A DNA stretch of 64,000 nucleotides from Bradyrhizobium diazoefficiens (GCF_018129965.1 NZ_JAFCKW010000001.1:372001-436000), one strand, 5' to 3'; counted from the first letter of the stretch, positions 11,557-21,729 are shown. Notes: generated from the letters alone by a model not told the origin. A program made the numbers and translations.

Positions 11557-13362
11557 TCAGGTCGCCTGACGCCTCAGGAAGGCCGGGATATCAAGATGGT
11601 CGTCGCCCTGTGGCGCCGGCGCAACAGGCGCCGGACGGCCATGCATGTCCAGACCTTGCGGCGCGGGACGGCGAGCATACTCAGATACCGGCTCGGTAGA
11701 AGCGACCTGCTGCGCCACGCTCTTCTGCGGCCGGCGATCCGGCAGCGGCGGCATCGCGGGACCGGCGGTGCGGGCGGCGACCGGTGCCTCGCTCTCCTCG
11801 TCGCGGCGGCCGAGGCCGACATTGGCGAGGCGCTGCAGCAGCGACAGCCGGCTCTTCTGCGGGGTCTCTTCTTCCAACTCGCCGCGGGCCTGGCGCAGCT
11901 CGGCCTGGGCCGGCATCGGCAGATCCTCGAGGCGCGGCATCCGCGGCGCACGCACGGGCGCGCGCTCGGCCTGCGGCGGGATGAAGGTTTCCGGCGTCAT
12001 CGGCTCATGCGCGGCGAGCGGCGCCTGTTCGGGCTCCGGGAACAGCGTGGGCTTCTGGGCGATCGGGCGCACGGTGACGTCGCCATAGGTCTGCATCGGC
12101 GCGGGCGCCTGCGGGACGTCCGCAACGGCAGCCGCGATGGCGGCGAGCGCGGCGCGCTCGACGTTCGGACGCGGCGCCATCGGCGCGGCAGCGGCCGGAG
12201 CCGCGGCGGGGATCTGCGCTTCCAGCTTCTGGGCGCGTTCGGCCAGACGCTGGTTGTCGGCGCGCAGCCGCGCGGTCAGGTCGGCAAGACGGCTCTCGGC
12301 GGCAACGGCCGGAGCCGCCGGCGCCTGAACCTGCTGCGGCTGCGGCGCGGCGTTCGCGACCGGGGCGCTGGTGCCCTGGGTGTTGCGGGCGATCGTCGCC
12401 TGCTCGATGCCGGTGGCAACGACCGAGACGCGGATCAGGCCGTCGAGCGCTTCGTCGAAGGTGGCGCCGACGATGATGTTGGCGTCCTGATCGACTTCCT
12501 CGCGGATGCGGGTGGCGGCTTCGTCGACCTCGAACAGGGTCAGGTCCTTGCCGCCGGTGATCGAGATGAGGAGACCCTTGGCGCCCTTCATCGAGCTGTC
12601 GTCGATCAGCGGGTTGGCGATCGCGGCTTCAGCGGCTGTCAGCGCGCGCTTGTCGCCGGAAGCTTCGCCCGTGCCCATCATCGCCTTGCCCATTTCGCGC
12701 ATGACGGCGCGCACGTCGGCGAAGTCGAGGTTGATCAGGCCTTCCTTGACCATCAGGTCGGTGATGCAGGCAACGCCGGAGTAGAGCACCTGGTCGGCCA
12801 TCGCGAAGGCGTCGGCAAAGGTGGTCTTCTCGTTGGCGACCCGGAACAGGTTCTGGTTCGGGATGATCAGGAGCGTATCGACGACCTTGTGCAGCTCGTT
12901 GATGCCCGCTTCCGCGGTGCGCATCCGGCGGCCGCCCTCGAAGTGGAACGGCTTGGTCACCACGCCGACGGTGAGGATACCCATGTCGCGCGCGGTCTTG
13001 GCGATGACGGGCGCCGCACCGGTGCCGGTGCCGCCGCCCATGCCGGCGGTGACGAACACCATGTTGGCGCCCGACAGATGGTCGCGCAATTCGTCGATGA
13101 CCTCTTCCGCCGCCGCCGCGCCGACATTCGGCTGCGAGCCGGCGCCGAGGCCCTGCGTCACCGCCGTTCCCATCTGCACGATGCGCTGCGCCTTCGACAT
13201 CGTCAGCGCCTGCGCGTCGGTGTTGGCGACCACGAAGTCGACGCCCTGGAGGCCCGCCGTGATCATGTTGTTGACGGCGTTGCCACCGGCGCCGCCGACG
13301 CCGAATACGGTGATCCGGGGCTTCAGTTCGTGAATATCAGGAACATTGATGCTGATGGTCAT
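11557..13362 (-). CDS. ftsZ: Cell division protein FtsZ
   Basis: Tubulin-like GTPase that forms the division ring (601 residues). The GTP-binding signature [10 protein letters not shown] is at about 109-118, and the T7-loop region ([16 protein letters not shown]) is at about 215-230. The conserved core ends near residue 320. An unusually long linker of some 270 residues follows, rich in Ala, Pro and Gln, and then the C-terminal peptide DIPAFLRRQ that binds FtsA and other partners. It lies 87 bp downstream of ftsA on the same strand. The long linker is normal for this order but about five times that of E. coli. Confidence 0.97.
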   Translation of the reverse strand: MTISINVPDIHELKPRITVFGVGGAGGNAVNNMITAGLQGVDFVVANTDAQALTMSKAQRIVQMGTAVTQGLGAGSQPNVGAAAAEEVIDELRDHLSGANMVFVTAGMGGGTGTGAAPVIAKTARDMGILTVGVVTKPFHFEGGRRMRTAEAGINELHKVVDTLLIIPNQNLFRVANEKTTFADAFAMADQVLYSGVACITDLMVKEGLINLDFADVRAVMREMGKAMMGTGEASGDKRALTAAEAAIANPLIDDSSMKGAKGLLISITGGKDLTLFEVDEAATRIREEVDQDANIIVGATFDEALDGLIRVSVVATGIEQATIARNTQGTSAPVANAAPQPQQVQAPAAPAVAAESRLADLTARLRADNQRLAERAQKLEAQIPAAAPAAAAPMAPRPNVERAALAAIAAAVADVPQAPAPMQTYGDVTVRPIAQKPTLFPEPEQAPLAAHEPMTPETFIPPQAERAPVRAPRMPRLEDLPMPAQAELRQARGELEEETPQKSRLSLLQRLANVGLGRRDEESEAPVAARTAGPAMPPLPDRRPQKSVAQQVASTEPVSEYARRPAPQGLDMHGRPAPVAPAPQGDDHLDIPAFLRRQAT

Positions 13363-13449
13363 GTTTGCCTCTCGATCACGCGCGCGTGGGTTCGCCCCGG
13401 CCGGCGGCCGCGGGTGTTGGTAAAAGTCGGGAATTGCGGAAATCCGTCA

Positions 13450-14772
13450 TCAGAAGCCCTCGCGTAGCCATCGTCCGACCTTTCCGAAATAACCGCCGGT
13501 CCCTGTCCTGACCTGCTGCCGCGTATGCCGCGGTTCGACATGTTCCTGGTGAACATATTGCGGGTAGACGAGGAGGCCGGCCGGCACCGCGAACGCGGCG
13601 TTCTTCGCCTCGTTGGGCAGCCGGCCGAAACCGAGCGGACGTCCGACCCGCACGGGCCGGCCGAGAATCTGCGTGCCGAGTTCGACGAGACCGGTGAGCT
13701 GGGATGCACCGCCCGACAGCACGACGCGGCCGTTCGGCTCCGAGGCGAAGGGCGAATCCTTCAGCTTGTCCCGAACCATTTCGAAGACTTCCTCGGCACG
13801 GTGCTTGACGATATTGGCGATGGTCGCGCGGGAGACGATCTGCGGCAGATCCTGCTCGTCACCGGCTGTCGGTACAGACATCAGCTCACGCGAGTCCGAT
13901 CCGCCGGTGATGACGGTGCCGTATAACGTCTTGATTCGCTCGGCATCGGCAATGGTCGCCGAGAGTCCGCGCGCCAGATCCATCGTGATGTGTTGCCCGC
14001 CGACCGCAAACCCCGCCGCGTGCACGAAACGCCCGCCGGAATAGACCGCGATCGTGGTGGTGCCCGCGCCCATCTCGACGACGGCGGCGCCGAGATCGGC
14101 CTCGTCGTCGGTCAGCACCGACAGGCCGGCCACATAGGGGCTCGCCGCCATCGCTTCGACGTTGATGTGGCAGCGTTCCACCGCCAGCATCAGGTTCCGC
14201 GCCACGGTGGCGTCGCAGGTGACGACGTTCATGTCGACACCGAACTGGTGGGCAACCATGCCGCGGGGATCGCGGATGCCCTTGACGCCGTCGAGCGTGT
14301 AACCAACCGGCAGGGCGTGCAGCACGGTGCGGCCTTCGCCGGTGGCGTGACGCATGCCGGTGGAGGTGACGCGGCTGACGTCGGCCGGGGTCACGGCGCC
14401 GCCGCGGATGTCGGCTGCGGCTTCGACGAGCTGGCCGGAGAGCCGGCCACCGGATACCGACAACAGCACGGATTCGACCCGCACCTTGGCCATTTTCTCG
14501 GCAAGCCCGACGGCCTGGCGAACACCCTGCTCGCATTCGGCCAGATCGACCACCGCGCCGGCCTTCATGCCGCGCGACTGGATCTGGCTGTACCCGATCA
14601 GCTCCACCGCGTGGGTGCGGCCGCGCAACGCGTCGTTCGGCGCCGACGGCTTCAGCCGCGCGATCATGCAGGCGATCTTGCTGGTGCCGATATCGAGGCA
14701 GGCGACGAGACCGCCGCGCTTCTGCGGCATCTGGCGCGTCTTCGGCGTCTGGGTGCGATCAAGACCGGTCAT
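13450..14772 (-). CDS. ftsA: Cell division protein FtsA
   Basis: Actin-like ATPase that tethers FtsZ to the membrane and recruits later division proteins (440 residues). The start chosen is the ATG at 14772, which overlaps the ftsQ stop by 4 bp (ATGA); the open frame extends further but only through ftsQ. The phosphate-1 loop ACLDIGTSKIACMIARL, an insertion 1C domain with VLLSVSGGRLSGQ, the connecting VVEMGAGTTTIAVYSGG loop and VVLSGGASQLTGL are present. The C-terminus ends in GYFGKVGRWLREGF, the amphipathic membrane-binding helix. Confidence 0.95.
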   Translation of the reverse strand: MTGLDRTQTPKTRQMPQKRGGLVACLDIGTSKIACMIARLKPSAPNDALRGRTHAVELIGYSQIQSRGMKAGAVVDLAECEQGVRQAVGLAEKMAKVRVESVLLSVSGGRLSGQLVEAAADIRGGAVTPADVSRVTSTGMRHATGEGRTVLHALPVGYTLDGVKGIRDPRGMVAHQFGVDMNVVTCDATVARNLMLAVERCHINVEAMAASPYVAGLSVLTDDEADLGAAVVEMGAGTTTIAVYSGGRFVHAAGFAVGGQHITMDLARGLSATIADAERIKTLYGTVITGGSDSRELMSVPTAGDEQDLPQIVSRATIANIVKHRAEEVFEMVRDKLKDSPFASEPNGRVVLSGGASQLTGLVELGTQILGRPVRVGRPLGFGRLPNEAKNAAFAVPAGLLVYPQYVHQEHVEPRHTRQQVRTGTGGYFGKVGRWLREGF

Positions 14773-15803
14773 GCAGCGTCCCCGGCCTTTTTCTTCTTCT
14801 TGTCCTTGAACAGATCTTCGCGCGCCTTGGCGGCGTCCTCGGAGAGCTGCACCACGAGGCGATCGGGCAGGCGCATGTCGACGGCGACGATGTCGCGCGA
14901 GAACAGCCTGTCTTCCTTGTCGAGCTTCGACAGCATCGCGAGCGCGTTGCCGACGTCCTGCTCGGGCAGGCGGATGTCGAGACCGTCCTTGAGCCTCAGG
15001 TTCCAGCGACGCTCGCCGACATAGATGGCCGCCTTGGTCACCGAATTGATCTGCGGATAGCGCGCCAGCAGCGCCAGGAAATCGCGGGCCTGCGAGTCGG
15101 CCCCCTCGCCGACCACGAGCGGCAGCGACAGGAACCGCCGCGATACGTAGGGTTCGAGCACCGCGCCGTCGTCGGCGATGACGGAGAGCCGGCCAGCCTC
15201 CTGCCACAGCGCGAACGCCTGACGCTCGGTGATGTCGATCATGAGCCGGCCCGGATAGAGCTTCAACACGGTCGCATCCGCGATCCAGGGATTGGCCTTG
15301 AGCTTGTCGCGCACGGAATCGGCATCGAGGAACAGCAGCGAGGATCGGCCGCTGACGCCGCCGATGGCGAGGATTTCGTCCTGGCTGAGCTGCTTGCGGC
15401 CGTTGATCGCGACCGAGGTGATGCGGAAGCCGGCGGAATTGGCCATTGCGTTGCGGGCATCGCTGACCGCCGTGATGAAATCCTGGAGATGACCGCCCTT
15501 GACGATGCCCAGGCCGCAGCTTCCGAGCAGCAGCAGCACGGTCATGGTGATCCCGACCCGGCGCGGCGCATAGCGCTCGACCAGCGCGACCAGTCGCGGC
15601 GGCGGTTCGCGCTCGACGACGGGCCTGGATCTGGTCTTCGCCCTGTCCTTGGCGCTCGCGCGGGCCTCGTCGCGTCTCTGGTCGAGCTTGTCCTGCACCC
15701 ACTCGCGCAGAAGCACGACCGCTCCGATAGCGGCCGCCTTCAGGTCAGCTTGGGGCCTCAGCGATCTGAAAAGCGACCGGGTGAGGCTTCCTGCTCCATC
15801 CAT
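14769..15803 (-). CDS. ftsQ: Cell division protein FtsQ
   Basis: Bitopic divisome protein that links early and late division proteins (344 residues). A basic cytoplasmic N-terminus (about 1-75) is followed by one membrane segment near 78-98 (VGITMTVLLLLGSCGLGIVKG). The POTRA domain (FRITSVAINGRKQLSQDEILAIGGV) and the FtsQ beta domain come next, ending in a Lys-rich tail. Its stop overlaps the ftsA start. The 349-bp gap before it suggests a separate ftsQAZ promoter. Confidence 0.93.
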   Translation of the reverse strand: MDGAGSLTRSLFRSLRPQADLKAAAIGAVVLLREWVQDKLDQRRDEARASAKDRAKTRSRPVVEREPPPRLVALVERYAPRRVGITMTVLLLLGSCGLGIVKGGHLQDFITAVSDARNAMANSAGFRITSVAINGRKQLSQDEILAIGGVSGRSSLLFLDADSVRDKLKANPWIADATVLKLYPGRLMIDITERQAFALWQEAGRLSVIADDGAVLEPYVSRRFLSLPLVVGEGADSQARDFLALLARYPQINSVTKAAIYVGERRWNLRLKDGLDIRLPEQDVGNALAMLSKLDKEDRLFSRDIVAVDMRLPDRLVVQLSEDAAKAREDLFKDKKKKKAGDAA

Positions 15804-16152
15804 TGCACGAGCTCGTCAACAGTTTCCCCGCGACACTGCGCGGATCCTGGCGAACGTGACGTCTCGGTCTTGCCGGGCCGGGTCCTGGTCTTCAGCAGAA
15901 GAAGCCTCTCCCGTTCAAAGCGTTCGCTGGAGGTGACATCACCCAAAGCAGCTCACGCGCCGGCGGCCGAAACGCCATATGCGCCACCAGCGTTAACCTT
16001 CGGATGTCCTGGTAAACAAAAGGTAAAGTTCGTTAACGCCGGATGCTTTTTGCCCAGGCGCGTGAGGCATTTATGCCGCGATGAGCGGCATTTTACCGGT
16101 TTTGGGTTCCAAAACGGGCCATTTCGCCCATTTGGCCGTTAACCAGTCCTAA
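15804..16152. promoter_or_regulatory. ddl-ftsQ gap with three GTTAAC motifs
   Basis: The largest gap inside the dcw cluster. No convincing gene is seen; the short minus frame 15758-15946 overlaps ftsQ out of frame and is not protein-like. Three GTTAAC hexamers occur at 15992, 16032 and 16138, in a genome where AT-rich palindromes are scarce. GTTAACC resembles half-sites of the cell-cycle regulator CtrA, which controls ftsQA and ftsZ in Caulobacter. A regulatory role here is inference, because no full TTAA-N7-TTAA site is present. Confidence 0.35.
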
Positions 16153-17145
16153 CTATTTCCGCACACCCCGTCCGGCGAGTTCGACCAGGCCGCGCAGGAA
16201 GTCGACGAATTCGATACCTTCGGCCTTCAACGCCTTGGGGTAGAGCGACGACTTGGTCAGCCCGGGCAGCGTGTTGGTCTCGAGATAAACCAGGCCCTTG
16301 TCCGACACGATGAAGTCCGAGCGGGAATAACCGGTGCAGGACATCGCGCGATGCGCCAGCATCGCCTGCTGCTGGAGCGCAGCGGTGATCTCGGGCGAAA
16401 AACGGCCGGGGCAGATCTCCTGGGTCGACTTCAGGAGATATTTTGCGGCGTAGTCGAAATTGCCCTCGCCCGGAATGATCTCGATTGGCGGCAGCGAGAT
16501 GATCGACCCGTCGGTGCGCTCCAGCACGCCGCAGGTCGCCTCGACGCCGGCGATGTAGGGCTCGATCACGTAATCTTCGTGCTTCGCCGCGTTGCGGACC
16601 GCGACGAGATCCTGCCTTGAATTGACGAAGATCAGGCCGTAGCTCGATCCGTCGCGGGCCGGCTTTGCGATCAGCCGGCCATATTCGGCGAAGGCCTCGT
16701 CAATCCTGTCCAGCGCAATGTTGGCCGGCGGCGTCACGCCGCCGAGCGCTGCGAAATGCTTGGCCGCGATCTTGTCGAAAGCCAGATGCGAGGAGGCCGA
16801 GCCCGATCCGGTGAAGGGCACGCCGCGCGCCTCGCACATCACCTGCAATTCGCCGTTCTCCGCGCGTCCACCATGCAGGCCGAGCACCAGCACGCGGTCT
16901 TCCGCCTTGGCCCGGTCGAGCGCCTGCGCCAGCGGAATGCCGGATGTGCCCGGCTTGAACTCGTCCTCGAACGGGCGGGCATGCTCCAGCAGCTGCTGCG
17001 ACTGCACCACATGCACCTTGTCCTCGACGTCCCACCACCACAGATCGGCCTCGGGCAGCGCCTGATGCAGCGCCTGGGCCGAGGCGACCGAAACCAGACG
17101 TTCGCGGTTGGAGCCGCCGAAGAGGATGGTGATGCGCATGTTCAT
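16153..17145 (-). CDS. ddlB: D-alanine--D-alanine ligase, divergent form
   Basis: ATP-grasp enzyme that makes the D-Ala-D-Ala dipeptide for peptidoglycan. The ATG at 17145 (MNMRITILFGGSNRERLVS) is preferred over a frame-extending ATG at 17163; the protein has 330 residues. The Ddl blocks HGGRAENGELQVMCE, VPFTGSGSASSHLAFDKIAAK and the C-terminal YLETNTLPGLTKSSLYPKA are recognisable. Compared with classical Ddl, the N-terminal GGxSxEHxVS motif is degraded to GGSNRERLVS, and the middle is shortened. Its position between murB and ftsQ supports the role. Confidence 0.85.
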   Translation of the reverse strand: MNMRITILFGGSNRERLVSVASAQALHQALPEADLWWWDVEDKVHVVQSQQLLEHARPFEDEFKPGTSGIPLAQALDRAKAEDRVLVLGLHGGRAENGELQVMCEARGVPFTGSGSASSHLAFDKIAAKHFAALGGVTPPANIALDRIDEAFAEYGRLIAKPARDGSSYGLIFVNSRQDLVAVRNAAKHEDYVIEPYIAGVEATCGVLERTDGSIISLPPIEIIPGEGNFDYAAKYLLKSTQEICPGRFSPEITAALQQQAMLAHRAMSCTGYSRSDFIVSDKGLVYLETNTLPGLTKSSLYPKALKAEGIEFVDFLRGLVELAGRGVRK

Positions 17146-17164
17146 AGCCCCAAATCTCTCCATT

Positions 17165-17292
17165 TCGTCATTCCGGGGCGCGACGAAGTCGCGAGCCCGG
17201 AAGCCATTTATCCACCGTCTCTGTGGCCCGATGGATTCTCAGATGCGCAATTGCGCATCATAGCTCTTGCTTCGCGAGCCCCGGAATGACAC
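17165..17292. repeat. Dispersed palindromic repeat, family 2
   Basis: This element fills the ddlB-murB gap. It begins GTCATTCCGGGGCGCGACG and ends CGAGCCCCGGAATGACAC, so the two ends are inverted copies. Related elements occur at 35570-35673 and, more diverged, at 6946-7021 and 7328-7405. Confidence 0.65.
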
Positions 17293-18213
17293 TCACGCGG
17301 ATACCCCGATCCGCTTGATTTCCCAGTGTAGCTCAATTCCGGAATTGGCCTTCACACGTTCCCGCACGGTCTCGCCAAGCGTCTCGATATCGTGTGCGCT
17401 GGCATCGCCCGTGTTGATGAGGAAATTGCAATGCATCTCCGACACCTGCGCGCCGCCGACGCGCAAGCCGCGGCAGCCGGCGGCATCGACCAGCTTCCAG
17501 GCGGAATGACCCGGCGGATTCTTGAAGGTCGAGCCGCCAGTCTTCTCGCGAATAGGCTGCGCGGTCTCGCGATGGCTTTGCACCTCCGCCATGCGCGCAC
17601 GGATCGCCTCGGCATCCTTGATTTGGCCACGAAAGCGCGCGGACGTGAAGATGATCGAAGGATCGACGCCGCTGCTGCGGTAGACGAATTTCATGTCGGC
17701 ATTGGAGAAGACATGCTTCGTGCCATCGCGCCCGATGCCGGTGGCCTCGATCAGTACGTCCTTCGTCTCGCCACCATTGGCCCCGGCATTCATGCGCAGC
17801 GCGCCGCCGATGGTGCCGGGAATGCCGAAGTAGAATTCCAGCCCGCCGACATTGGCGGATGCGGCGACTTCCGCCACGCGCTTGTCCAGCGCGGCAGCGC
17901 CCGCCGTGACGACATCGCCGCTCGCGCTCGCCTCGCCAAAGGCGCGCGGCGCAAGACGGATCACCACGCCCGCAAGGCCGCCATCACGCACGATCAAGTT
18001 GGAGCCGACGCCGACGGCGTAGACGGGAATGTCGCCGGCGAGATGCGCGAGGAAGTAGGCGAGATCGTCCTCGTCCGCCGGCGTGAACAGCACCTGTGCG
18101 GGACCGCCGACGCGGAACCAGGTGAGCTCGGCGAGCGACTGGTTCGCCAGCAGCCGGCCGCGCAGTTGCGGCATCGCGGCTTTGAGAGCGGGCGTGATGT
18201 CGGGAAAGCTCAT
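17293..18213 (-). CDS. murB: UDP-N-acetylenolpyruvoylglucosamine reductase MurB
   Basis: FAD enzyme that reduces UDP-GlcNAc-enolpyruvate to UDP-MurNAc. The start at 18213 ([16 protein letters not shown]) has an excellent GAGGAGG ribosome site; the longer frame reads into a repeat. The protein has 306 residues. The FAD-binding blocks [34 protein letters not shown] and [18 protein letters not shown] are present. The active-site region [23 protein letters not shown] is also present, with a Ser in GGSTFKNP. This is a type I/IIb-style short MurB. Confidence 0.96.
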   Translation of the reverse strand: MSFPDITPALKAAMPQLRGRLLANQSLAELTWFRVGGPAQVLFTPADEDDLAYFLAHLAGDIPVYAVGVGSNLIVRDGGLAGVVIRLAPRAFGEASASGDVVTAGAAALDKRVAEVAASANVGGLEFYFGIPGTIGGALRMNAGANGGETKDVLIEATGIGRDGTKHVFSNADMKFVYRSSGVDPSIIFTSARFRGQIKDAEAIRARMAEVQSHRETAQPIREKTGGSTFKNPPGHSAWKLVDAAGCRGLRVGGAQVSEMHCNFLINTGDASAHDIETLGETVRERVKANSGIELHWEIKRIGVSA

Positions 18214-18251
18214 GCCGCCTCCTCGCGTGAGATTGGCATAATCTCTCCGTT

Positions 18252-18350
18252 CCCTCCCCCCTTGTGGGGGAGGGTCAGGGAGGAGGGTAGCCCCACGCGA
18301 TATCTGGGTTTGTGGCTGCCCCCCTCCCCCGCCCTTCCCCACAAGGGGGG
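18252..18350. repeat. Inverted repeat between murC and murB
   Basis: The left part (18252-18274) reads CCCTCCCCCCTTGTGGGGGAGGG, itself a hairpin. The right part (18332-18350) is CCCTTCCCCACAAGGGGGG, an imperfect inverted copy. It resembles the element at 4626-4766. It lies inside the dcw operon, so it would have to be read through if murB is cotranscribed. Confidence 0.65.
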
Positions 18351-18400
18351 AGAGAGCGCAGTTTGCCGTGGGGCTGTCAGTGAGACTCTCATGAGAGCTC

Positions 18401-19804
18401 TCACCCCAGCGCCTTCAATTCGTCGGGCAAGGCATAGGCCCATTGCGTGATGTTGCCTGCACCGAGGCATACGACGAGGTCGCCGGACTTCGCCAATCCC
18501 TTGACGATGCCCGCGAGCTCCGACGCGGCCGGCAGCGGGATCACGTCGCGGTGGCCGTGGGCACGCAGGCCCGAGACGAAATGGTCGCGATCGACGCCGT
18601 CGATCGGCGCTTCACCCGCAGCATAGACGTCGGCGACGACGACTGAATCGGCGTCGTTGAAGCAGGTGCAGAATTCCTCGAACAGCGATTGCAGGCGGGT
18701 GTAGCGATGCGGCTGCACCACGGCGATGATCTTGCCGTTGGTGGATTCCCGCGCCGCCTTCAGCACCGCCGCGATCTCGACGGGATGATGGCCGTAATCG
18801 TCGATGACGGTGACGCCGTTCCACTCGCCGGTCTTGGTGAAGCGGCGCTTGACGCCGCCGAAGCCGGCGATCGCCTTGCGGATCGCCTCGTCCGACACGC
18901 CGAGCTCGCGCGCGACCGCGATCGCCGCCGTCGCGTTGGAGGCATTGTGGCGACCCGGCATCGGCAGCATCAGATCGGCGATCTCGTGCACCGCGCCGGT
19001 CGCGCGATCGCGGAACGCGACCTTGAACTTCGAACCGCCGCCCATCGGGGTGAGATCGGCCAGCCGCACATCGGCCTGCGGATTTTGACCGTAGGTGATG
19101 ATGCGGCGATCCTCGATCCTGCCGACGAGGCTCTGCACCACGGGATGATCGATGCACATCACGGCGAAGCCGTAGAATGGCAGGTTCTCGACGAACTGGC
19201 GGAAGGCGTCCTGCACCGCCTCGAAAGTCTTGAAGTGATCGAGATGTTCGGGATCGACATTGGTGACGATCGCGACATCGGTCGGCAGCTTGAGGAATGT
19301 GCCGTCGCTCTCGTCGGCTTCGACCACCATCCACTCGCCGGCGCCGAGGCGCGCGTTCGAGCCATAGGCGTTGATGATGCCGCCATTGATGACGGTGGGA
19401 TCGAGGTCGCCGGCATCGAGCAGCGTTGCGACCATCGTGGTCGTCGTGGTCTTGCCGTGCGTGCCCGCGATCGCAACGCAGCTCTTCAGCCGCATCAGTT
19501 CGGCCAGCATCTCGGCGCGACGCACCACGGGGATGCGCCGCTCACGCGCCGCCATCAGTTCCGGATTGTCGCGCTTGATCGCGGAGGACACGACCACGAC
19601 ATCGGCACCGTCGACGTTCTCGGCCTTGTGGCCGACCGAGACCTTGGCACCCTTCTTGCGCAGACGATCCAGATTGTAATTGTCGGAGGCATCCGAGCCC
19701 TGCACGGCATAGCCGAGATTGACCAGTACCTCGGCGATCCCGCTCATGCCGATCCCGCCGATCCCGACGAAGTGGATGGGTCCGATCTCGCGCGGCAGTC
19801 TCAT
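18401..19804 (-). CDS. murC: UDP-N-acetylmuramate--L-alanine ligase MurC
   Basis: Adds L-Ala to UDP-MurNAc, the first step of stem peptide synthesis (467 residues, cytoplasmic). The UDP-binding loop [17 protein letters not shown] starts the protein. The ATP loop is [20 protein letters not shown]. The Mur ligase middle-domain motif [15 protein letters not shown] and the C-terminal [14 protein letters not shown] complete the family pattern. The gene sits between murB and a membrane protein of unknown function rather than directly after murG. Confidence 0.97.
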   Translation of the reverse strand: MRLPREIGPIHFVGIGGIGMSGIAEVLVNLGYAVQGSDASDNYNLDRLRKKGAKVSVGHKAENVDGADVVVVSSAIKRDNPELMAARERRIPVVRRAEMLAELMRLKSCVAIAGTHGKTTTTTMVATLLDAGDLDPTVINGGIINAYGSNARLGAGEWMVVEADESDGTFLKLPTDVAIVTNVDPEHLDHFKTFEAVQDAFRQFVENLPFYGFAVMCIDHPVVQSLVGRIEDRRIITYGQNPQADVRLADLTPMGGGSKFKVAFRDRATGAVHEIADLMLPMPGRHNASNATAAIAVARELGVSDEAIRKAIAGFGGVKRRFTKTGEWNGVTVIDDYGHHPVEIAAVLKAARESTNGKIIAVVQPHRYTRLQSLFEEFCTCFNDADSVVVADVYAAGEAPIDGVDRDHFVSGLRAHGHRDVIPLPAASELAGIVKGLAKSGDLVVCLGAGNITQWAYALPDELKALG

Positions 19805-19927
19805 GCTCTGTTCCCCGACCTCGCCGCCGCAGGGGCAGCCCTGGCTAAAGGTTTGCGGATCAAATCAGCCGCATTCGTGACCATTGGATGCCTCGCTTTC
19901 GCTGGCGATGACAAGACAAATCTGCCG

Positions 19928-20554
19928 TCAAGACAGGCTCGGATCGGCGGGAATCGAGGCGCCGCATGTCGGGCAGAACTTGTCGCCCCAGCTAACGTCA
20001 TGGCCGAACGGGCAGTGCCGCTGGAGATTCGAAAGCCCTCGCCGATAGGCCGTGGTCAGGACCGCGAGACCCGCAGAATAGAAGGCCATCCAGTGGCCGG
20101 AAAAGCCGTGGAGCACGACAGCGGGAAGGTCACCACCCGGCTGCTTGGCTGGCCCGTGCCCCGTCAGGACGAAGAAGATCGCAAAATTCACGATGGCATA
20201 GATGAAGAACCCACGCGTCATGTACTGCATCCAGGGAGGGCATCCCGAGAGCGCGACCTTCCAGAAATCCTTGCGGCTGGTGCCGCCGGCCATCTTCATG
20301 GACAGCAACACGACCGGAATCCAGAGCGGGAAAATCCCTATATGGAGAACATAGAACAGCGTTGCGCCAACCCCCACCCCGAACAGAGAGAGGATGTGGG
20401 TCGCCAGACTGAGCACGAGCCCGCACGCGGCATAAATCATCAAGGGCAGAAGCAACAACTGCGTCATGAGATGATGAACGATAAGCCGTCGCCCGGAGGT
20501 GGGCGGAGAATTCAGATCATGCCTAGCATGTTCTGAGATCGAAGCGCGACTCAT
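19928..20554 (-). CDS. Membrane protein with C-terminal zinc ribbon, inserted between murG and murC
   Basis: I do not recognise this 208-residue protein. After a polar N-terminus (1-28) it has about four hydrophobic segments (roughly 29-55, 58-85, 112-132 and 148-168). It ends in a small Cys motif CPFGHDVSWGDKFCPTCGAS (starting near residue 185), which looks like a zinc ribbon on the cytoplasmic or periplasmic face. Its stop lies 123 bp before murC; it follows the murG stop (20576 side) closely on the same strand. Its place inside the dcw cluster suggests cotranscription with cell wall genes. A role in division is only a guess; it could be a later insertion. Confidence 0.75.
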   Translation of the reverse strand: MSRASISEHARHDLNSPPTSGRRLIVHHLMTQLLLLPLMIYAACGLVLSLATHILSLFGVGVGATLFYVLHIGIFPLWIPVVLLSMKMAGGTSRKDFWKVALSGCPPWMQYMTRGFFIYAIVNFAIFFVLTGHGPAKQPGGDLPAVVLHGFSGHWMAFYSAGLAVLTTAYRRGLSNLQRHCPFGHDVSWGDKFCPTCGASIPADPSLS

Positions 20555-20575
20555 GGTTGCGTGAGAAATGAGCCG

Positions 20576-21676
20576 TCAGATTCCTGCGACTTTGACCACC
20601 AGATCGGCCAGCCGTTCGGCTGCATCGCGCCGGCCGGCGCCGCGGGCGGCCGCGGCCATGGCCGCAAGGCGCGCGGGCTCGGCGGCGAAGGCGGAGATCT
20701 CCGCAGCCAATCGGTCGGAGGTGAACTCGGTCTGCGGGATGCGGATCGCGCCGTTGACCTGCGACAGCACGCCGGCATTGGCAAACTGGTCCTGGTCGAT
20801 CGCGCCTGGCAGCGGCACCAGGATCGAGGGCCGGCCGATCGCGGCGAGCTCGGCCACCGTGCCGGCGCCGGAGCGCGACACCACCAGATGGTTGGCGGCG
20901 AGCCGCGCCGGCAGGTCGGTGAAGAACGGCGCGAGTTCGGCATTGATCTTGAGCCTGTCGTAGACCGTGCGCACGCGGCTCATGTCCTCGTCACGGACCT
21001 GCTGGGTGATGATCAACCTGCTCCACAATGAAGGCTCGAGCCGCTCGATGGCGCCCGGCACGATGTCCGACATGATGCGCGCGCCCTGGCTGCCGCCGAC
21101 GACCAGCAGCCGCAGCGGCCCGTCCACCTCAGGCGCCGCATAGGGCACGGCGGCCGCGGCCAGAATCGCCGGACGCATCGGCGTGCCGACCGTCGTGGTC
21201 TTGCCCGCAAGCGCCGGGTCGCGGTCGAGCACGCCGGGCAACGAGGTCGCGATGGCGCGGACACGGCTCGACAGGAAACGGTTGGCGCGGCCGAGCACGG
21301 CGTTGGCATCGTGGATGATGCCGGGCACGCCGGCCAGTTTCGCCGCGACCAGCGGCGGCAGCGTCGGATAGCCACCGAAGCCGACGACCGCGACCGGCTT
21401 CAATCGCTTGATCAGGCGATAGGCCGAGAGCGTGCCGGTGGCGAGCGTGAGGCCGGCATAGGCGAGCTGCAACGGATTGCGGCCGCGCGCGGTCTCGCTC
21501 GCGACGACGTCGATCATGTCCTTGCTGAACAGCCCGCTGTAGCGCAGCGCGCGCTCGTCGGTGACGAGGCGGACGCGAAAGCCGCGCCGGATCAATTCGA
21601 CGCCGAGCGCCTCGGCCGGAAACAGATGACCGCCGGTGCCGCCCGCGGCGAGAAGAATCAGGGGGGAGGTGTCCAT
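20576..21676 (-). CDS. murG: Lipid II synthase MurG
   Basis: GT28 glycosyltransferase that transfers GlcNAc to lipid I on the inner leaflet of the membrane (366 residues). The N-terminal glycine loop LLAAGGTGGHLFPAEALGVEL, the acceptor-domain VVGFGGYPTLPPLVAA and the donor-binding VVGGSQGARIMSDIVP are present, as are VSRSGAGTVAELAAIGRPSI and PLPGAIDQDQFANA. It lies between ftsW and the zinc-ribbon membrane protein gene. A palindromic repeat (about 21730-21840) separates it from ftsW. Confidence 0.97.
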   Translation of the reverse strand: MDTSPLILLAAGGTGGHLFPAEALGVELIRRGFRVRLVTDERALRYSGLFSKDMIDVVASETARGRNPLQLAYAGLTLATGTLSAYRLIKRLKPVAVVGFGGYPTLPPLVAAKLAGVPGIIHDANAVLGRANRFLSSRVRAIATSLPGVLDRDPALAGKTTTVGTPMRPAILAAAAVPYAAPEVDGPLRLLVVGGSQGARIMSDIVPGAIERLEPSLWSRLIITQQVRDEDMSRVRTVYDRLKINAELAPFFTDLPARLAANHLVVSRSGAGTVAELAAIGRPSILVPLPGAIDQDQFANAGVLSQVNGAIRIPQTEFTSDRLAAEISAFAAEPARLAAMAAAARGAGRRDAAERLADLVVKVAGI

Positions 21677-21729
21677 GGAGGGGAGTTTTACAGGGACTTT
21701 TGCGGCATTGCGAGCGAGCTACACGGTGC

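Noticed and set aside
16138-16152. Full CtrA site TTAA-N7-TTAA
   Set aside because: GTTAACCAGTCCTAAC has the wrong spacing and second half; only half-sites are supported.
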